Virus record (IMG/VR): IMGVR_UViG_3300038701_002267
Coordinates: 1-39,438 of that record
Strand: one strand, 5' to 3'
DNA: 39,438 bases
From: a virus
The position numbers and the translations under genes were made by a program. Shown here in pieces: positions 25,846-33,037 of the stretch (position 1 is the stretch's first letter; each line of letters opens with the position of its first letter). A model generated the notes under the pieces. It was not told where the DNA came from. It did no database searches and worked only from the letters and a program-made list of their open reading frames with translations.

Positions 25846-26200
25846 GCTTATAGACAATCTTTATTGCTTCGACAGTTTGCAGATTAGGTATGTTGCAAAA
25901 GTTATTCATGACGCCTCTTTAAAGGACTCCGTTATCTTTGGGCAAGACAATCAAATAGAAAACCTAAAACTAATAATTGAGAAGAAGGGAGTTGTTATTG
26001 ATACCCTTAAAATGGTGGTTAAAAACGATAGTATTCTGAAGCAAAACCTGCTAACTCAAATAGATAACGAAAAGGAGCTTGGTGAAATAAACGTTGGTAT
26101 AGAAGAGCAAAAGAAAAAAAACAACAAGATAGTTGCCATTATAGCGATTGCTTTGAATATAGTTAAGGATATTTTTATTGTTAGAGAGATTACAAAATGA
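25763..26200 (+). CDS. Exported protein overlapping the Rz-like gene
   Basis: 145 residues. The signal peptide is about 1-22 (RIILIMLTIQLLSAFSIAQ), cleaved by signal peptidase I and not lipidated, because no lipobox cysteine is present. A coiled-coil region follows, then a C-terminal hydrophobic helix (KIVAIIAIALNIVKDIFIV). It overlaps the upstream gene by 83 nt in a different frame. It would serve as the outer partner of a spanin pair, although the C-terminal helix and lack of a lipobox are unlike classical Rz1. It overlaps the next gene by ATGA. Confidence 0.5.
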   Translation: MKVTRIILIMLTIQLLSAFSIAQTLHPKLIDNLYCFDSLQIRYVAKVIHDASLKDSVIFGQDNQIENLKLIIEKKGVVIDTLKMVVKNDSILKQNLLTQIDNEKELGEINVGIEEQKKKNNKIVAIIAIALNIVKDIFIVREITK

Positions 26201-26595
26201 GTCCTCTATTCAAATGCCCAAAATGGCTTTTAAGGTTTTTAGGACAAGAAGACATATTGACCATTAATTGCGCCAATTACCTACGTACAAAACCTGTATT
26301 GTTCCATCATACTTTTAATGAGGGTAAGCGTAGTCGTACTATGCAAATGAAGCTTAAAGGCTTCGGTGTGTTAGAGGGAATTCCTGATTTTTTAATATTC
26401 GAAAGCCGGTATGGTTTTAAAGGTTTGGCTGTAGAGATTAAGGTTGTATATGCTAATGGATCTAAAAACAGACTATCTAAATCACAAATAAAAGTTCAAG
26501 AAGATCTAATTCGTAAAGGTTGGGCGGTTTATACTGTGTGGACATTTGAGGATTTTGAAAAAGTTGTTAATGAGTATCTTAGAAAAGATAAATAA
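26197..26595 (+). CDS. VRR-NUC-type nuclease
   Basis: 132 residues. The PD-(D/E)XK core is visible: D64 in GIPDFLIF, E80 and K82 in AVEIKV, and Q97 in LSKSQIKVQEDLIRKGWAVY, in the order and spacing of the VRR-NUC family. Phage members act as small structure-specific nucleases that may resolve branched DNA; several lack full VRR motifs. Its stop lies three bases before the 26599 promoter, so it ends the lysis transcript, although its function belongs with the recombination genes beyond. Confidence 0.8.
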   Translation: MSPLFKCPKWLLRFLGQEDILTINCANYLRTKPVLFHHTFNEGKRSRTMQMKLKGFGVLEGIPDFLIFESRYGFKGLAVEIKVVYANGSKNRLSKSQIKVQEDLIRKGWAVYTVWTFEDFEKVVNEYLRKDK

Positions 26596-26598
26596 TAT

Positions 26599-26629
26599 TT
26601 GCGCAATTCGTGAACTTATATTATTATTG
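26599..26629 (+). promoter_or_regulatory. Promoter with embedded operator (copy 2), replication operon
   Basis: TTG (26599-26601), 20-bp spacer, TATTATTG (26622-26629). The spacer starts CGCAATTCGTGAA, one base different from the 7944 copy. The first gene of the recombination operon starts at 26652, 22 bases beyond the -7 element. It is the strongest candidate for the early promoter. Confidence 0.75.
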
Positions 26630-26651
26630 CTGTGTACTAAAACAGTAATAC

Positions 26652-27167
26652 ATGAAAGATAAAAAAACACATTGGAGAGAAATTCACAATACAGATTACC
26701 TTGGGGCGCACGATTTAGTCTCGGAAGGAATAGATGATATAGTATTAACAATTAAATCAGCTAAAAAGAAGTCTGTAAAAGACCAGAACGGAAAGGATGA
26801 GATTTGTCTTGTTTGCGAATTCGAAGGGTCAAAACCTATGATAATAAACGCAACAAACAGTAAGGCCATAGAAAAGGTATCGGGAACCCCATTTATTGAA
26901 GATTGGAACGGAACAAGGGTAACTGTTTATATTCAGAAGGGAATTATAGCTTTTGGAAAAAAAGTTGACGGATTAAGAATTAAAGAGTTTGCTCCAAAGG
27001 CTGCTGTATCAGAATCAGATGTAAAAAAAGATCTTGCCTTATTAGGTAGTTCTAAAAGTGTTAAGGATTTAAAAGCGAACTACGAAAAATGTAAGTTCCC
27101 TAGAAACTCAAGGGTAATAGCTGAAAAAGATAGACTTAAAAAAGAATTGCCAAATGATAATTCATAA
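26652..27167 (+). CDS. Recombination-associated protein upstream of YqaJ exonuclease
   Basis: 171 residues. Segments HWREIHNTDYLGAHDLVSE, PMIINATNSKAIEKVSGTPFIEDWNGTRVTVYI and FGKKVDGLRIKEF belong to a family I recognise from Bacteroidota phages, where it sits just before YqaJ-type exonuclease and SSB genes. The N-terminal 130 residues look like a single-strand-binding OB-type fold, but this is not certain. A role with the exonuclease in annealing recombination is inferred from constant neighbourhood. Confidence 0.6.
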   Translation: MKDKKTHWREIHNTDYLGAHDLVSEGIDDIVLTIKSAKKKSVKDQNGKDEICLVCEFEGSKPMIINATNSKAIEKVSGTPFIEDWNGTRVTVYIQKGIIAFGKKVDGLRIKEFAPKAAVSESDVKKDLALLGSSKSVKDLKANYEKCKFPRNSRVIAEKDRLKKELPNDNS

Positions 27168-27813
27168 CATGGAGCAAGGAAGCCTAGAGTGGTTTGAAGC
27201 AAAGCACGGCACAATAGGAGGGACAAGAGCTAAATCTGTAATGGTTGATAAGAAACCAGAAGACAAGGATGTATTTGATTCATTATTAGCAGAGAAAAGC
27301 GAGGATTACGTTCATGAGGATGGCTACGTTTCACCTGCAATGATTAGGGGTATGGAACTTGAACCAATAGCAAGAAAAGAAGCTTGTGAATATACCGGAT
27401 GTGAGTTTGTAGAATATGGGTTGCTTCAGAATTCTAACATAGAAATTGGTGTTTGTAGTCCTGATGGAATGACACAAGATTTTAACTATGCATTAGAAAT
27501 TAAATGCCCAAGTCCAGATACACATATTAGGTATCTTATAAACGATATTGTGCCGAAGGAATATTTCTGGCAATGCATAAACTATTTTGCGGTTAACCCA
27601 ACGCTAGAGACTCTTTACTTCATGTCATACAGACCTGAAAACAAACACAACCCTATTTTCATAAAAGAAATGAAAAGAAATACATTGTTTGAGTATAAGA
27701 TTGGTAGAAAGCCCTATAAGACAACAGTAGATGAAGCTGCAAAAATGCTTAATGAAAGCATATACGAATTGTATCAAGCAGTACAAAATAAATTAGAAGA
27801 ATTAAAGTTTTAA
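27154..27813 (+). CDS. YqaJ/lambda-exonuclease-type recombinase nuclease
   Basis: 219 residues. PD-(D/E)XK exonuclease core: RGMELEP (65-71), SPDG (D104), E115-x-K117 in LEIKCP, and YFWQCINYF as the helix with conserved Gln. An N-terminal 'EQGSLEWF..KHGTIGGT' matches the YqaJ opening. It processes double-stranded ends 5'-3' for single-strand annealing recombination, presumably with the upstream protein and the SSB; a typical RecT or Redbeta gene was not found. It overlaps the upstream gene by 14 nt; an ATG at 27169 is an alternative start. Confidence 0.9.
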   Translation: MIIHNMEQGSLEWFEAKHGTIGGTRAKSVMVDKKPEDKDVFDSLLAEKSEDYVHEDGYVSPAMIRGMELEPIARKEACEYTGCEFVEYGLLQNSNIEIGVCSPDGMTQDFNYALEIKCPSPDTHIRYLINDIVPKEYFWQCINYFAVNPTLETLYFMSYRPENKHNPIFIKEMKRNTLFEYKIGRKPYKTTVDEAAKMLNESIYELYQAVQNKLEELKF

Positions 27814-27815
27814 TC

Positions 27816-28241
27816 ATGGCAGGCGTAAACAAAGTCATTCTTCTGGGTTACTTAGGTAAGGACCCAGAAGTTAAAACCCTTGACAATGGAGTGAAAGTTG
27901 CTCAATTTTCAATGGCAACTACTGAGTCATATAAGGATAAAAACACAGGAGAAAAGATTGACAACACCGAATGGCACAACATTACATTATGGAGGGGTTT
28001 AGCGGAAATAGCTGAGAAATACCTAGAAAAAGGATCTGGGGTTTATATCGAAGGTAAACTTCAAATAAGAAGCTACGAGCAAGACGGTATAACTAAGTGG
28101 TCAACAAGTATTATTGGTAACCATATGAATATGTTGGGAGGAAATGGAGGAAGTAATCACAATATAGCTCCTGAGCCAACTGCTTCAGATGAGCCTGATT
28201 TTTCAGCAGGAGGCAATAACGGAAACGATTTACCTTTTTAA
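27816..28241 (+). CDS. ssb: Single-stranded DNA-binding protein
   Basis: 141 residues. A typical bacterial SSB: opening MAGVNKVILLGYLGKDPEVK, OB-fold signature NTEWHNITLWRGLAEIAEKYL, YIEGKLQIRSYEQDG, a Gly/Asn-rich linker and the acidic tip NDLPF that recruits partner enzymes. It starts 2 bases after the exonuclease stop. Very secure. Confidence 0.97.
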   Translation: MAGVNKVILLGYLGKDPEVKTLDNGVKVAQFSMATTESYKDKNTGEKIDNTEWHNITLWRGLAEIAEKYLEKGSGVYIEGKLQIRSYEQDGITKWSTSIIGNHMNMLGGNGGSNHNIAPEPTASDEPDFSAGGNNGNDLPF

Positions 28242-28243
28242 TA

Positions 28244-28582
28244 ATGGAAAATAAAGATATAAAAGACCTATCTAAGTGTTTTTCTATTTTAGAGAAGGAG
28301 GAAATTAAAAAGTTTTCGGAAAAAATTAATGGTGAAATAAGGGAGCTAAAAACAGGGGTAATTGATATACCTGAATGCTTATTTATTTTAGTTGACGGAA
28401 GAGAAATTTTAAAGATGTGGGTACAATCTTATGATGATGAATACAGGAAACTAAGAATAGAGCTGTTTAGGCCTCACTTCAGGGAACACCACACAATTGA
28501 TAAAATAAACGAACTAACTAAGTTTTTGGAATATGTAAAACGTGTACTCAATGAAAAAGAGTGTAGGAAAGCCAAGAATTAA
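28244..28582 (+). CDS. Hypothetical helical protein
   Basis: 112 residues, charged, starting 2 bases after SSB. No recognisable motif; the region FRPHFREHHTIDKINELTKFLEYVKR is a helical stretch. It overlaps the HTH gene by 32 nt. Confidence 0.65.
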   Translation: MENKDIKDLSKCFSILEKEEIKKFSEKINGEIRELKTGVIDIPECLFILVDGREILKMWVQSYDDEYRKLRIELFRPHFREHHTIDKINELTKFLEYVKRVLNEKECRKAKN

Positions 28583-28736
28583 TATTCAAAATAAATCAGA
28601 CGGGGAGGGGTATACCGCAGATTTATTGGCTAAAATGATAGGATGCTCCAAAAGAACAATTTATAACATGGTTGAAGACGGAAGGGTAACGGTTGACAAT
28701 TCCAAGGGTATAAATTTGTATAAACTAAACGAATAA
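28551..28736 (+). CDS. Excisionase-type HTH protein
   Basis: 61 residues from ATG 28551 (a GTG at 28542 is less likely). GYTADLLAKMIGCSKRTIYNMVEDGRVTVD is a MerR/HTH_17-type helix-turn-helix followed by a short wing. Such proteins act as DNA-binding excisionases or regulators. No integrase is present, so a regulator of the phage operators is the more sensible guess. One of three small HTH candidates in the genome. Confidence 0.75.
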   Translation: MKKSVGKPRINIQNKSDGEGYTADLLAKMIGCSKRTIYNMVEDGRVTVDNSKGINLYKLNE

Positions 28737-28740
28737 TAAC

Positions 28741-29184
28741 ATGAAAACCATTGATGAAGCTAAGATAAAAATGAACAACACCCCTCCGGGTGAAGGGTTT
28801 TGCTGCCCTGTTTGTGATCGTACCGTAATGACGTATAAAAGAAAGCTCTACGCGACGATGGTAAGGGATCTTATTAAATTATACCGACTTGGGGACGGAT
28901 ATCACCATATAAACAAGATAAATAAGTCTAGGGGTGATTTTGCGAAGCTAACATTTTGGGGTTTTATTGAATCCTTATCTAATACGGATGAATCCAAGAG
29001 AACAAGCGGAATGTGGAAAATCACAGGACTGGGCAAATCGTTTGTTGAAAACAGACTTTTAGTTCCAGAGGCGGTATACCTAAGAGATAATAAGCTTAAA
29101 GGTTATGCAGGTAAGGACATAAATGTTACTGTGGCCCTTGGCAAGAAGTTTCATTATCAAGAACTAATGGAGGAGGCGATATGA
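28741..29184 (+). CDS. Zinc-knuckle and winged-helix-like protein
   Basis: 147 residues. FCCPVCDRTVMTY near the start is a Cys-x2-Cys half knuckle preceded by an extra Cys; no second pair is obvious, so zinc binding is uncertain. The middle (DGYHHINKI...FAKLTFWGFIESL...GMWKITGLGKSFVENRLLVPEAVYL) reads as a winged helix. This pattern (C..C, 'K...F.KL..wGLIe', 'G.W.iT..G..Fv....') is familiar from Bacteroidota phages near replication genes. The start carries the AATAATAACATG context. It overlaps the next small gene by ATGA. Confidence 0.7.
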   Translation: MKTIDEAKIKMNNTPPGEGFCCPVCDRTVMTYKRKLYATMVRDLIKLYRLGDGYHHINKINKSRGDFAKLTFWGFIESLSNTDESKRTSGMWKITGLGKSFVENRLLVPEAVYLRDNKLKGYAGKDINVTVALGKKFHYQELMEEAI

Positions 29185-29276
29185 ATTGGACGTATAATTT
29201 TGTGCAAGATTTATTTATATGTTCAATAATTGCTTTGTTTATTCTCGCAATTATAGGATTGTTTAAATCATGGTAG
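29181..29276 (+). CDS. 31-residue membrane peptide
   Basis: An ATG at 29181 overlaps the previous TGA (ATGA) and the peptide ends at TAG 29274-29276, overlapping the next gene. One membrane segment: ICSIIALFILAIIGLF, flanked by an acidic residue before and Lys after. Genuine by its tight coupling on both sides. The role is unknown; tiny membrane peptides in early operons may alter host membrane functions. Confidence 0.6.
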   Translation: MNWTYNFVQDLFICSIIALFILAIIGLFKSW

Positions 29277-29539
29277 CTTGGGATTTTGAGCGCATAAAGA
29301 AAAGTTCTGAAAGGCGCAAAAAGAAAGAATGGAAATCAGAAAGAATGACTTTAGGGTGGAGAAGAAAAAAGCTAATAGATAGGATAAGTACTTCTGAAGG
29401 AGATGAATACTTCAAAATATTAGATGAATGTTTAAAATTTGTCTTTAGAACCACCAAAAAGCATGTAATAGAAAAGGAGCTTCAATGCTTCGGTTTTTCC
29501 GTAGAGGAGATAAGAATAATAAACGGCTTCTACGATTAG
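29270..29539 (+). CDS. Basic hypothetical protein
   Basis: 89 residues, very basic at the start (RIKKSSERRKKKEWKSERMT), helical after. It overlaps the peptide gene by 7 nt and ends 2 bases before the 29542 promoter. No family recognised. Confidence 0.6.
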   Translation: MVAWDFERIKKSSERRKKKEWKSERMTLGWRRKKLIDRISTSEGDEYFKILDECLKFVFRTTKKHVIEKELQCFGFSVEEIRIINGFYD

Positions 29540-29541
29540 GC

Positions 29542-29572
29542 TTGCAATAGAAAAAATCTTAATGTAAGATTG
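29542..29572 (+). promoter_or_regulatory. Promoter for the initiator gene, without the operator dyad
   Basis: TTG (29542-29544), exactly 20 bp, TAAGATTG (29565-29572), matching the spacing and -7 element of the operator-bearing promoters. The spacer (starts CAATAGAAAA) lacks the CRC-N5-GTG dyad, so it is likely not subject to the same regulation. The next start is 29602. Confidence 0.6.
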
Positions 29573-29601
29573 TCTCGAAAACTAAAACTTAATTTTGAAT
29601 A

Positions 29602-30411
29602 ATGGCTGAAAACAAAAAGGGTTTTATTCTCTACGCTGACCAACGTGAGATATTTCAACAAATCCCAGATGAATTAGCGGGTAAACTTATCAAGCATATA
29701 TTCTCTTATGTCAATGATGAGAACCCAGAGGTCGATGACCTAATGTTAAACCTTGCTTTCACGCCCATAAAGCAGGCTCTAAAGAGAGATCTTAAAAAAT
29801 GGAAGGAACAGGTCGAGGGAAAGAAAGAAGGCGCTCAGATCGGAAATTTAAAAAGATGGCACCCTGATCTTTACGATGATTTTAAGAGTAACATCCGATC
29901 ATTAGAAGATTGCATAGCGATCGCAAAGGATCGCAGGACATCGCATAGCGATAAATCGGAGTCGCACCGTGTCGCATCTATCGCTGTTAAAGATAGTGTT
30001 AAAGATAATGATAATGATAATGTAAGTGTCAGTGTTAAAGATAAAGATATAAAGGAGGCAAAGCCTCCAATACACCTAAAGGTGTTCTTTGATTCCGGAT
30101 TAAAAGAATTAGACCTTAATGGTGAATTTTTAGATATGTGGGAGGAGTTCTTTAAAATCAAGAAAAAAGCAAAGGCTTCTTTATCAGAGAAAACTCTTCA
30201 AAGACAAATTAGTAAACTAGGTAAATTGGCAAACAATGACTTTGATAAAATGAAGATAATATTAGCGAAGTCAGTAGATAATGGTTGGAAAGACTTTTTC
30301 CCTTTAAAAGAAGTTGAAAAAGAGAGTAAGTTTGATGAATTTCAAAGTGTTGCTGAGAAGGCAAACAGAATGAGAAAAGAACAGGAAAACCAAAAACAAA
30401 TAGACCTATGA
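29602..30411 (+). CDS. DUF6291-like replication initiator
   Basis: 269 residues. The N-terminal part (KGFILYADQREIFQQIPDELAGKLIKHIFSYVND...WKEQVEGKKEGAQIGN) matches the DUF6291 pattern. A low-complexity Ser/Val/Asp/Lys linker (about 110-155) contains the iteron-like DNA. A C-terminal helical domain (SEKTLQRQISKLGKLANNDFDKMKIILAKSVDNGWKDFF) looks like the DnaD-type C-terminal region that binds DNA or recruits helicase loader. It probably starts phage replication. It overlaps the next gene by ATGA. Identification as initiator is from domain architecture and the embedded repeats. Confidence 0.65.
   Translation: MAENKKGFILYADQREIFQQIPDELAGKLIKHIFSYVNDENPEVDDLMLNLAFTPIKQALKRDLKKWKEQVEGKKEGAQIGNLKRWHPDLYDDFKSNIRSLEDCIAIAKDRRTSHSDKSESHRVASIAVKDSVKDNDNDNVSVSVKDKDIKEAKPPIHLKVFFDSGLKELDLNGEFLDMWEEFFKIKKKAKASLSEKTLQRQISKLGKLANNDFDKMKIILAKSVDNGWKDFFPLKEVEKESKFDEFQSVAEKANRMRKEQENQKQIDL
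29910..30060 (+). other. Candidate replication origin with iterons inside the initiator gene
   Basis: TCGCA occurs at 29921, 29931, 29941, 29962 and 29972, with TTGCA at 29910 and TCGCT at 29981: about 10-bp spacing, so the repeats face one side of the helix. GCATAGCGAT occurs twice (29912 and 29943). Directly after, 29986-30053 is AT-rich (repeated AAGATAATGAT-type units), suitable as unwinding element. A DNA-encoded linker may partly explain it, but the code alone does not need the 10-bp phasing. Confidence 0.55.
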
Positions 30412-31223
30412 GCCAGATACAAAAATTTGAAGGAGAAAATCTAACTATCAAGGAAGAGGTTATTAAGCTTCATTTTGAAACAAGAAAGTTCAAGGATTTT
30501 CAAAATAAGGATTGGGATATATTAGCCGAGCAAATTTCTCAATTGGCTGCTCTTATTGGAATAAAGAACATAGAGCCTGAAGAGATTAACTTCATAATTG
30601 AATATCTAAAACGAAGTAATGATCTTTCTTACTGGGAATTTACAAAGGCTTTGCAGCTTAACATGGACAGGAAGCTTCCAGAATATACTGAGCATTATGG
30701 TGCAATAACAAATTACATAGGAGGTGTAATAGCTCAATATAGAAGGTTTAGGGCAAAGTATTTGGCGCAACACCAGCAAAAGGAACCTGAATTAACGGAA
30801 CAGGAAAAAACTGAGCTTGAAGAAAAGAAAAAGGAGGAGCATAATGAAATAATGCTTGATATATTGAAAGAGTTGGATCAGAACTTTAGAAATGGAACTT
30901 ATTTGTTTTCAGAAGATATCGGTGTTAAATACTACAACTGCCTTAAATATTTTGGTCTTATGCCTGAGTTTAAGGATAAAGAGAGATATCAAAAAGCAAG
31001 ATTGAAACTGATAAGCAAATATGAGAGGAGTTTTGACAAAGATGAGCAGAGAAGAGTTAAATTTTTGAAAGGAGAAGAACATGATCTTGCGCAACACACT
31101 CAAAATATAGTAACCAATCAAGTTTTAAATGTATACAGGGGCTATTTAGTGGAAAGGGTTCTATTAGAGGCAAAGGACGCTTTTGATACTCTTTACGAGT
31201 ACAAAGAATGGAAGGAAAATTAA
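30408..31223 (+). CDS. Replication-associated protein, possible helicase loader
   Basis: 271 residues, helical and highly charged, with a Glu/Lys-rich segment (EPELTEQEKTELEEKKKEEHNEI). It overlaps the initiator by 4 nt, the position of helicase loaders in lambda-type modules. I see no Walker motif, so it is not an AAA+ loader, though lambda P also lacks one. The identification is positional. Confidence 0.45.
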   Translation: MSQIQKFEGENLTIKEEVIKLHFETRKFKDFQNKDWDILAEQISQLAALIGIKNIEPEEINFIIEYLKRSNDLSYWEFTKALQLNMDRKLPEYTEHYGAITNYIGGVIAQYRRFRAKYLAQHQQKEPELTEQEKTELEEKKKEEHNEIMLDILKELDQNFRNGTYLFSEDIGVKYYNCLKYFGLMPEFKDKERYQKARLKLISKYERSFDKDEQRRVKFLKGEEHDLAQHTQNIVTNQVLNVYRGYLVERVLLEAKDAFDTLYEYKEWKEN

Positions 31224-31234
31224 TATAAATATTA

Positions 31235-31265
31235 TTGCGCGAATTGTGAAAATATTGTATTATTG
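31235..31265 (+). promoter_or_regulatory. Promoter with embedded operator (copy 3)
   Basis: TTG (31235-31237), 20-bp spacer, TATTATTG (31258-31265). The spacer begins CGCGAATTGTGAA, a variant of the same dyad with the centre inverted (GAATT for AATTC). It follows the stop at 31223 and precedes the gene at 31283. Confidence 0.7.
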
Positions 31266-31282
31266 TAAAAAACCAATATAAA

Positions 31283-31507
31283 ATGATTGACATAAATAAC
31301 ATGAAAACCGGGTTTCAGAAAACTCGAATAACCCTGAAAGAGGTTAATGAAAAACTAAAGAACGACAACTCTGAAGAAAATCATAATTACTTGATTGAGA
31401 AAAGAAACTTTCTTATTCGTGAATTAGATTCATATACGAGGCAATTTATAATTCTAAAAGACGTATTAGGTCCTAAATATTTATCCCGCGCATTAGATGT
31501 TAAATAG
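31283..31507 (+). CDS. Small coiled-coil protein
   Basis: 74 residues, helical throughout, with heptad-like spacing around FQKTRITLKEVNEKLKNDN and RNFLIRELDSYTRQFIILKDVL. An in-frame ATG at 31301 has the AATAACATG context seen elsewhere and may be the true start (68 residues); 31283 better matches the leader length of sister promoters. The role is unknown. Confidence 0.65.
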   Translation: MIDINNMKTGFQKTRITLKEVNEKLKNDNSEENHNYLIEKRNFLIRELDSYTRQFIILKDVLGPKYLSRALDVK

Positions 31508-31748
31508 AGAGGAAATAGAAATCCTTGGTTTTGTTAAAGAATCGGGGAGAAACAGCATTTATCGATTTCAAAGGAAGGATGATTTCATTAGAATAGAAGC
31601 TTTTGTTGGTTGGTATTATAGCCTTACTCTTTGGCATGAGGAAAAAGGGAAAGAAGAAAGGTTAATCACAATACACTTTGGTCATATTCTGGATAAACAG
31701 AACTTAAAAGATTTATTAACAGTTCATGGAATACAACTTAGAAAATAG
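31497..31748 (+). CDS. Small beta-rich hypothetical protein
   Basis: 83 residues, overlapping upstream by 11 and downstream by 23 nt. RFQRKDDFIRIEAFVGWYYSLTLWHEEKGKEERLITIHFGHI is alternating hydrophobic, typical of a small beta sheet. No named family. Confidence 0.65.
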   Translation: MLNREEIEILGFVKESGRNSIYRFQRKDDFIRIEAFVGWYYSLTLWHEEKGKEERLITIHFGHILDKQNLKDLLTVHGIQLRK

Positions 31749-32139
31749 CTTAGATCGAAAAAAGGCAAAAGTTTACTTTGATAAGCTCATGTCTGGATCT
31801 GGTATTATTGAAATAAAGAAAAAGCAGGCAAAAAGAAGTGTAAGCCAAAATGCTTATGTGCATGTGTGTTTTACTTTATTTGGTATTGAGTACGGATTGA
31901 CCATTGCTGAATCTAAAACGCTTCTTAAAAGAAACTGTTCATTCATGGTATATGACAAGAAAGGAGAAAAGTTTTTAAGAAGCACAAGCGACCTTGACAA
32001 GTATGAAATGACTAATTTCATTGATTGGATTAGAAATTTTGCAGCAGATCACGGTTGCTACATACCAACTCCTGAAGAGTATATCGAAAACAGGGTTGAG
32101 ATTGATAGGGAAATTAAAATGAATCAAACACATACATAA
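31726..32139 (+). CDS. NinB/Orf-like recombination protein
   Basis: 137 residues. Key segments: KRSVSQNAYVHVCFTLFGIEYGLTIAESKTLLKRNC, KGEKFLRSTSDLDKYEMTNFIDWIRNFAADHGCYIPTPEEY. The conserved order (R-S-x-x-Q-N-A-Y, then L-R-S-T-S-D-L-D, then E-M-x-x-F-I-x-W-I) is that of NinB (lambda Orf) recombination mediators in Bacteroidota phages. It would assist strand exchange on SSB-coated DNA. Confidence 0.65.
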   Translation: MEYNLENSLDRKKAKVYFDKLMSGSGIIEIKKKQAKRSVSQNAYVHVCFTLFGIEYGLTIAESKTLLKRNCSFMVYDKKGEKFLRSTSDLDKYEMTNFIDWIRNFAADHGCYIPTPEEYIENRVEIDREIKMNQTHT

Positions 32140-32140
32140 C

Positions 32141-32377
32141 ATGATTAGAATTAGAAAAAATGGCATTTATAAAAACGTATCAACTGGATTTAGTTGGAAA
32201 AGTCTGTTTTTTGGGGTGCTTTATCCGGCAGCAAGAGGAGACTTTAAAGGCTTATTTATTCAATTAGTTTTAGCTGTAATTACAGCAAACGTATCTCAGT
32301 TAATAGTTCCATTTACTTACAATAAGATTTATCTTCAAAGAATGATTGAGTCTGGTTGGAGGGTAGTAAATAAATAA
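32141..32377 (+). CDS. Small membrane protein (DUF2628-like)
   Basis: 78 residues. FSWKSLFFGVLYPAARGDFKGLFIQLVLAVITANVSQLIVPFTYNKIYLQRMIESGWRV has the 'FSW...FFg..p...RGD.k' opening, one hydrophobic helix pair and the 'N..Y...L...G' end of DUF2628-like membrane proteins. Widespread in bacteria and phages, without known function. It starts 1 base after the previous stop. Confidence 0.7.
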   Translation: MIRIRKNGIYKNVSTGFSWKSLFFGVLYPAARGDFKGLFIQLVLAVITANVSQLIVPFTYNKIYLQRMIESGWRVVNK

Positions 32378-32379
32378 CA

Positions 32380-32763
32380 ATGAAGTCTAAATATACATCA
32401 AAAGAGTATAAGCTGAAATTCCTAATGAGGTATTTTGGTAAAAACGTAATTATCAAGGGAAATGGTAAAAGAAAAAGAAGCATAGAAACACTTCTTCCTG
32501 CAATCGAAAAGAATCCAGACCTGATTGAAGAGCTTTCTGTTGAGCTTACGCCTATATCAAAGGTTAAGATAAAAACTTGGGTTGAAATGTTTAACGGAAA
32601 CGAAAAAAAAGCACTAGATCTGTATAATCACGTTCAGGCAGGAGGAGATGTAAGCTTTTCTCATGAGGACGCTGATTTCCTAACAGACAACTTAATTGCT
32701 TTTCCTTATTTCGGGATCAGTCCTTTTGAACAACATAAACTTAAATGGATCAATTTTAAGTAA
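32380..32763 (+). CDS. Hypothetical protein
   Basis: 127 residues, basic N-terminus and mixed helical remainder (SIETLLPAIEKNPDLIEELSVEL). No family recognised. The next 94 bp hold a weak TAAGAT/ATCTTA hairpin and no clear promoter. Confidence 0.6.
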   Translation: MKSKYTSKEYKLKFLMRYFGKNVIIKGNGKRKRSIETLLPAIEKNPDLIEELSVELTPISKVKIKTWVEMFNGNEKKALDLYNHVQAGGDVSFSHEDADFLTDNLIAFPYFGISPFEQHKLKWINFK

Positions 32764-32857
32764 GATAATCCCCTCCCTTTTTGATCTTATAATCTTGACT
32801 AGGGTGTCTATGGAAGTCAGTCGATAGATTTAATTAGCAACTAAAATTTATAATTAT

Positions 32858-33037
32858 ATGAAAAACGAAAAGATTTATTACTACTATCATCCAGAGTCAG
32901 GTGAGCTTTGGATGTCAAACAAGCCTCCTGTAATGGTTGTTGGAACTCCTAGCGATATTCAGGAGATAGACAAAGAGGAAGCTGAAAAGATAGCCACAGA
33001 TCAAGAGATAGAAGTAATCCCTTTAATCAATGACTAA
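32858..33037 (+). CDS. 59-residue acidic hypothetical protein
   Basis: ATG 32858 to TAA 33035-33037. The product has EKIYYYYHPESGELWMSNKPP at the start and an acidic helical end (EEAEKIATDQEIEVIP). It overlaps the next gene by 8 nt, supporting translation. Similar 'YYYHPES..lw' small proteins seem common in phage accessory regions, with no role known. Confidence 0.6.
   Translation: MKNEKIYYYYHPESGELWMSNKPPVMVVGTPSDIQEIDKEEAEKIATDQEIEVIPLIND

Noticed and set aside
28551-28736. Excisionase-like HTH as evidence of a temperate phage
   Set aside because: No integrase, attachment site or repressor is visible, and HTH_17-type proteins also occur as regulators in lytic phages.
29871-30161. Minus-strand frame with a Ser-Leu-Thr repeat
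   Set aside because: The repeat is the antisense reading of the AT-rich linker in the initiator gene. The DNA-level repeats are better explained as origin iterons.
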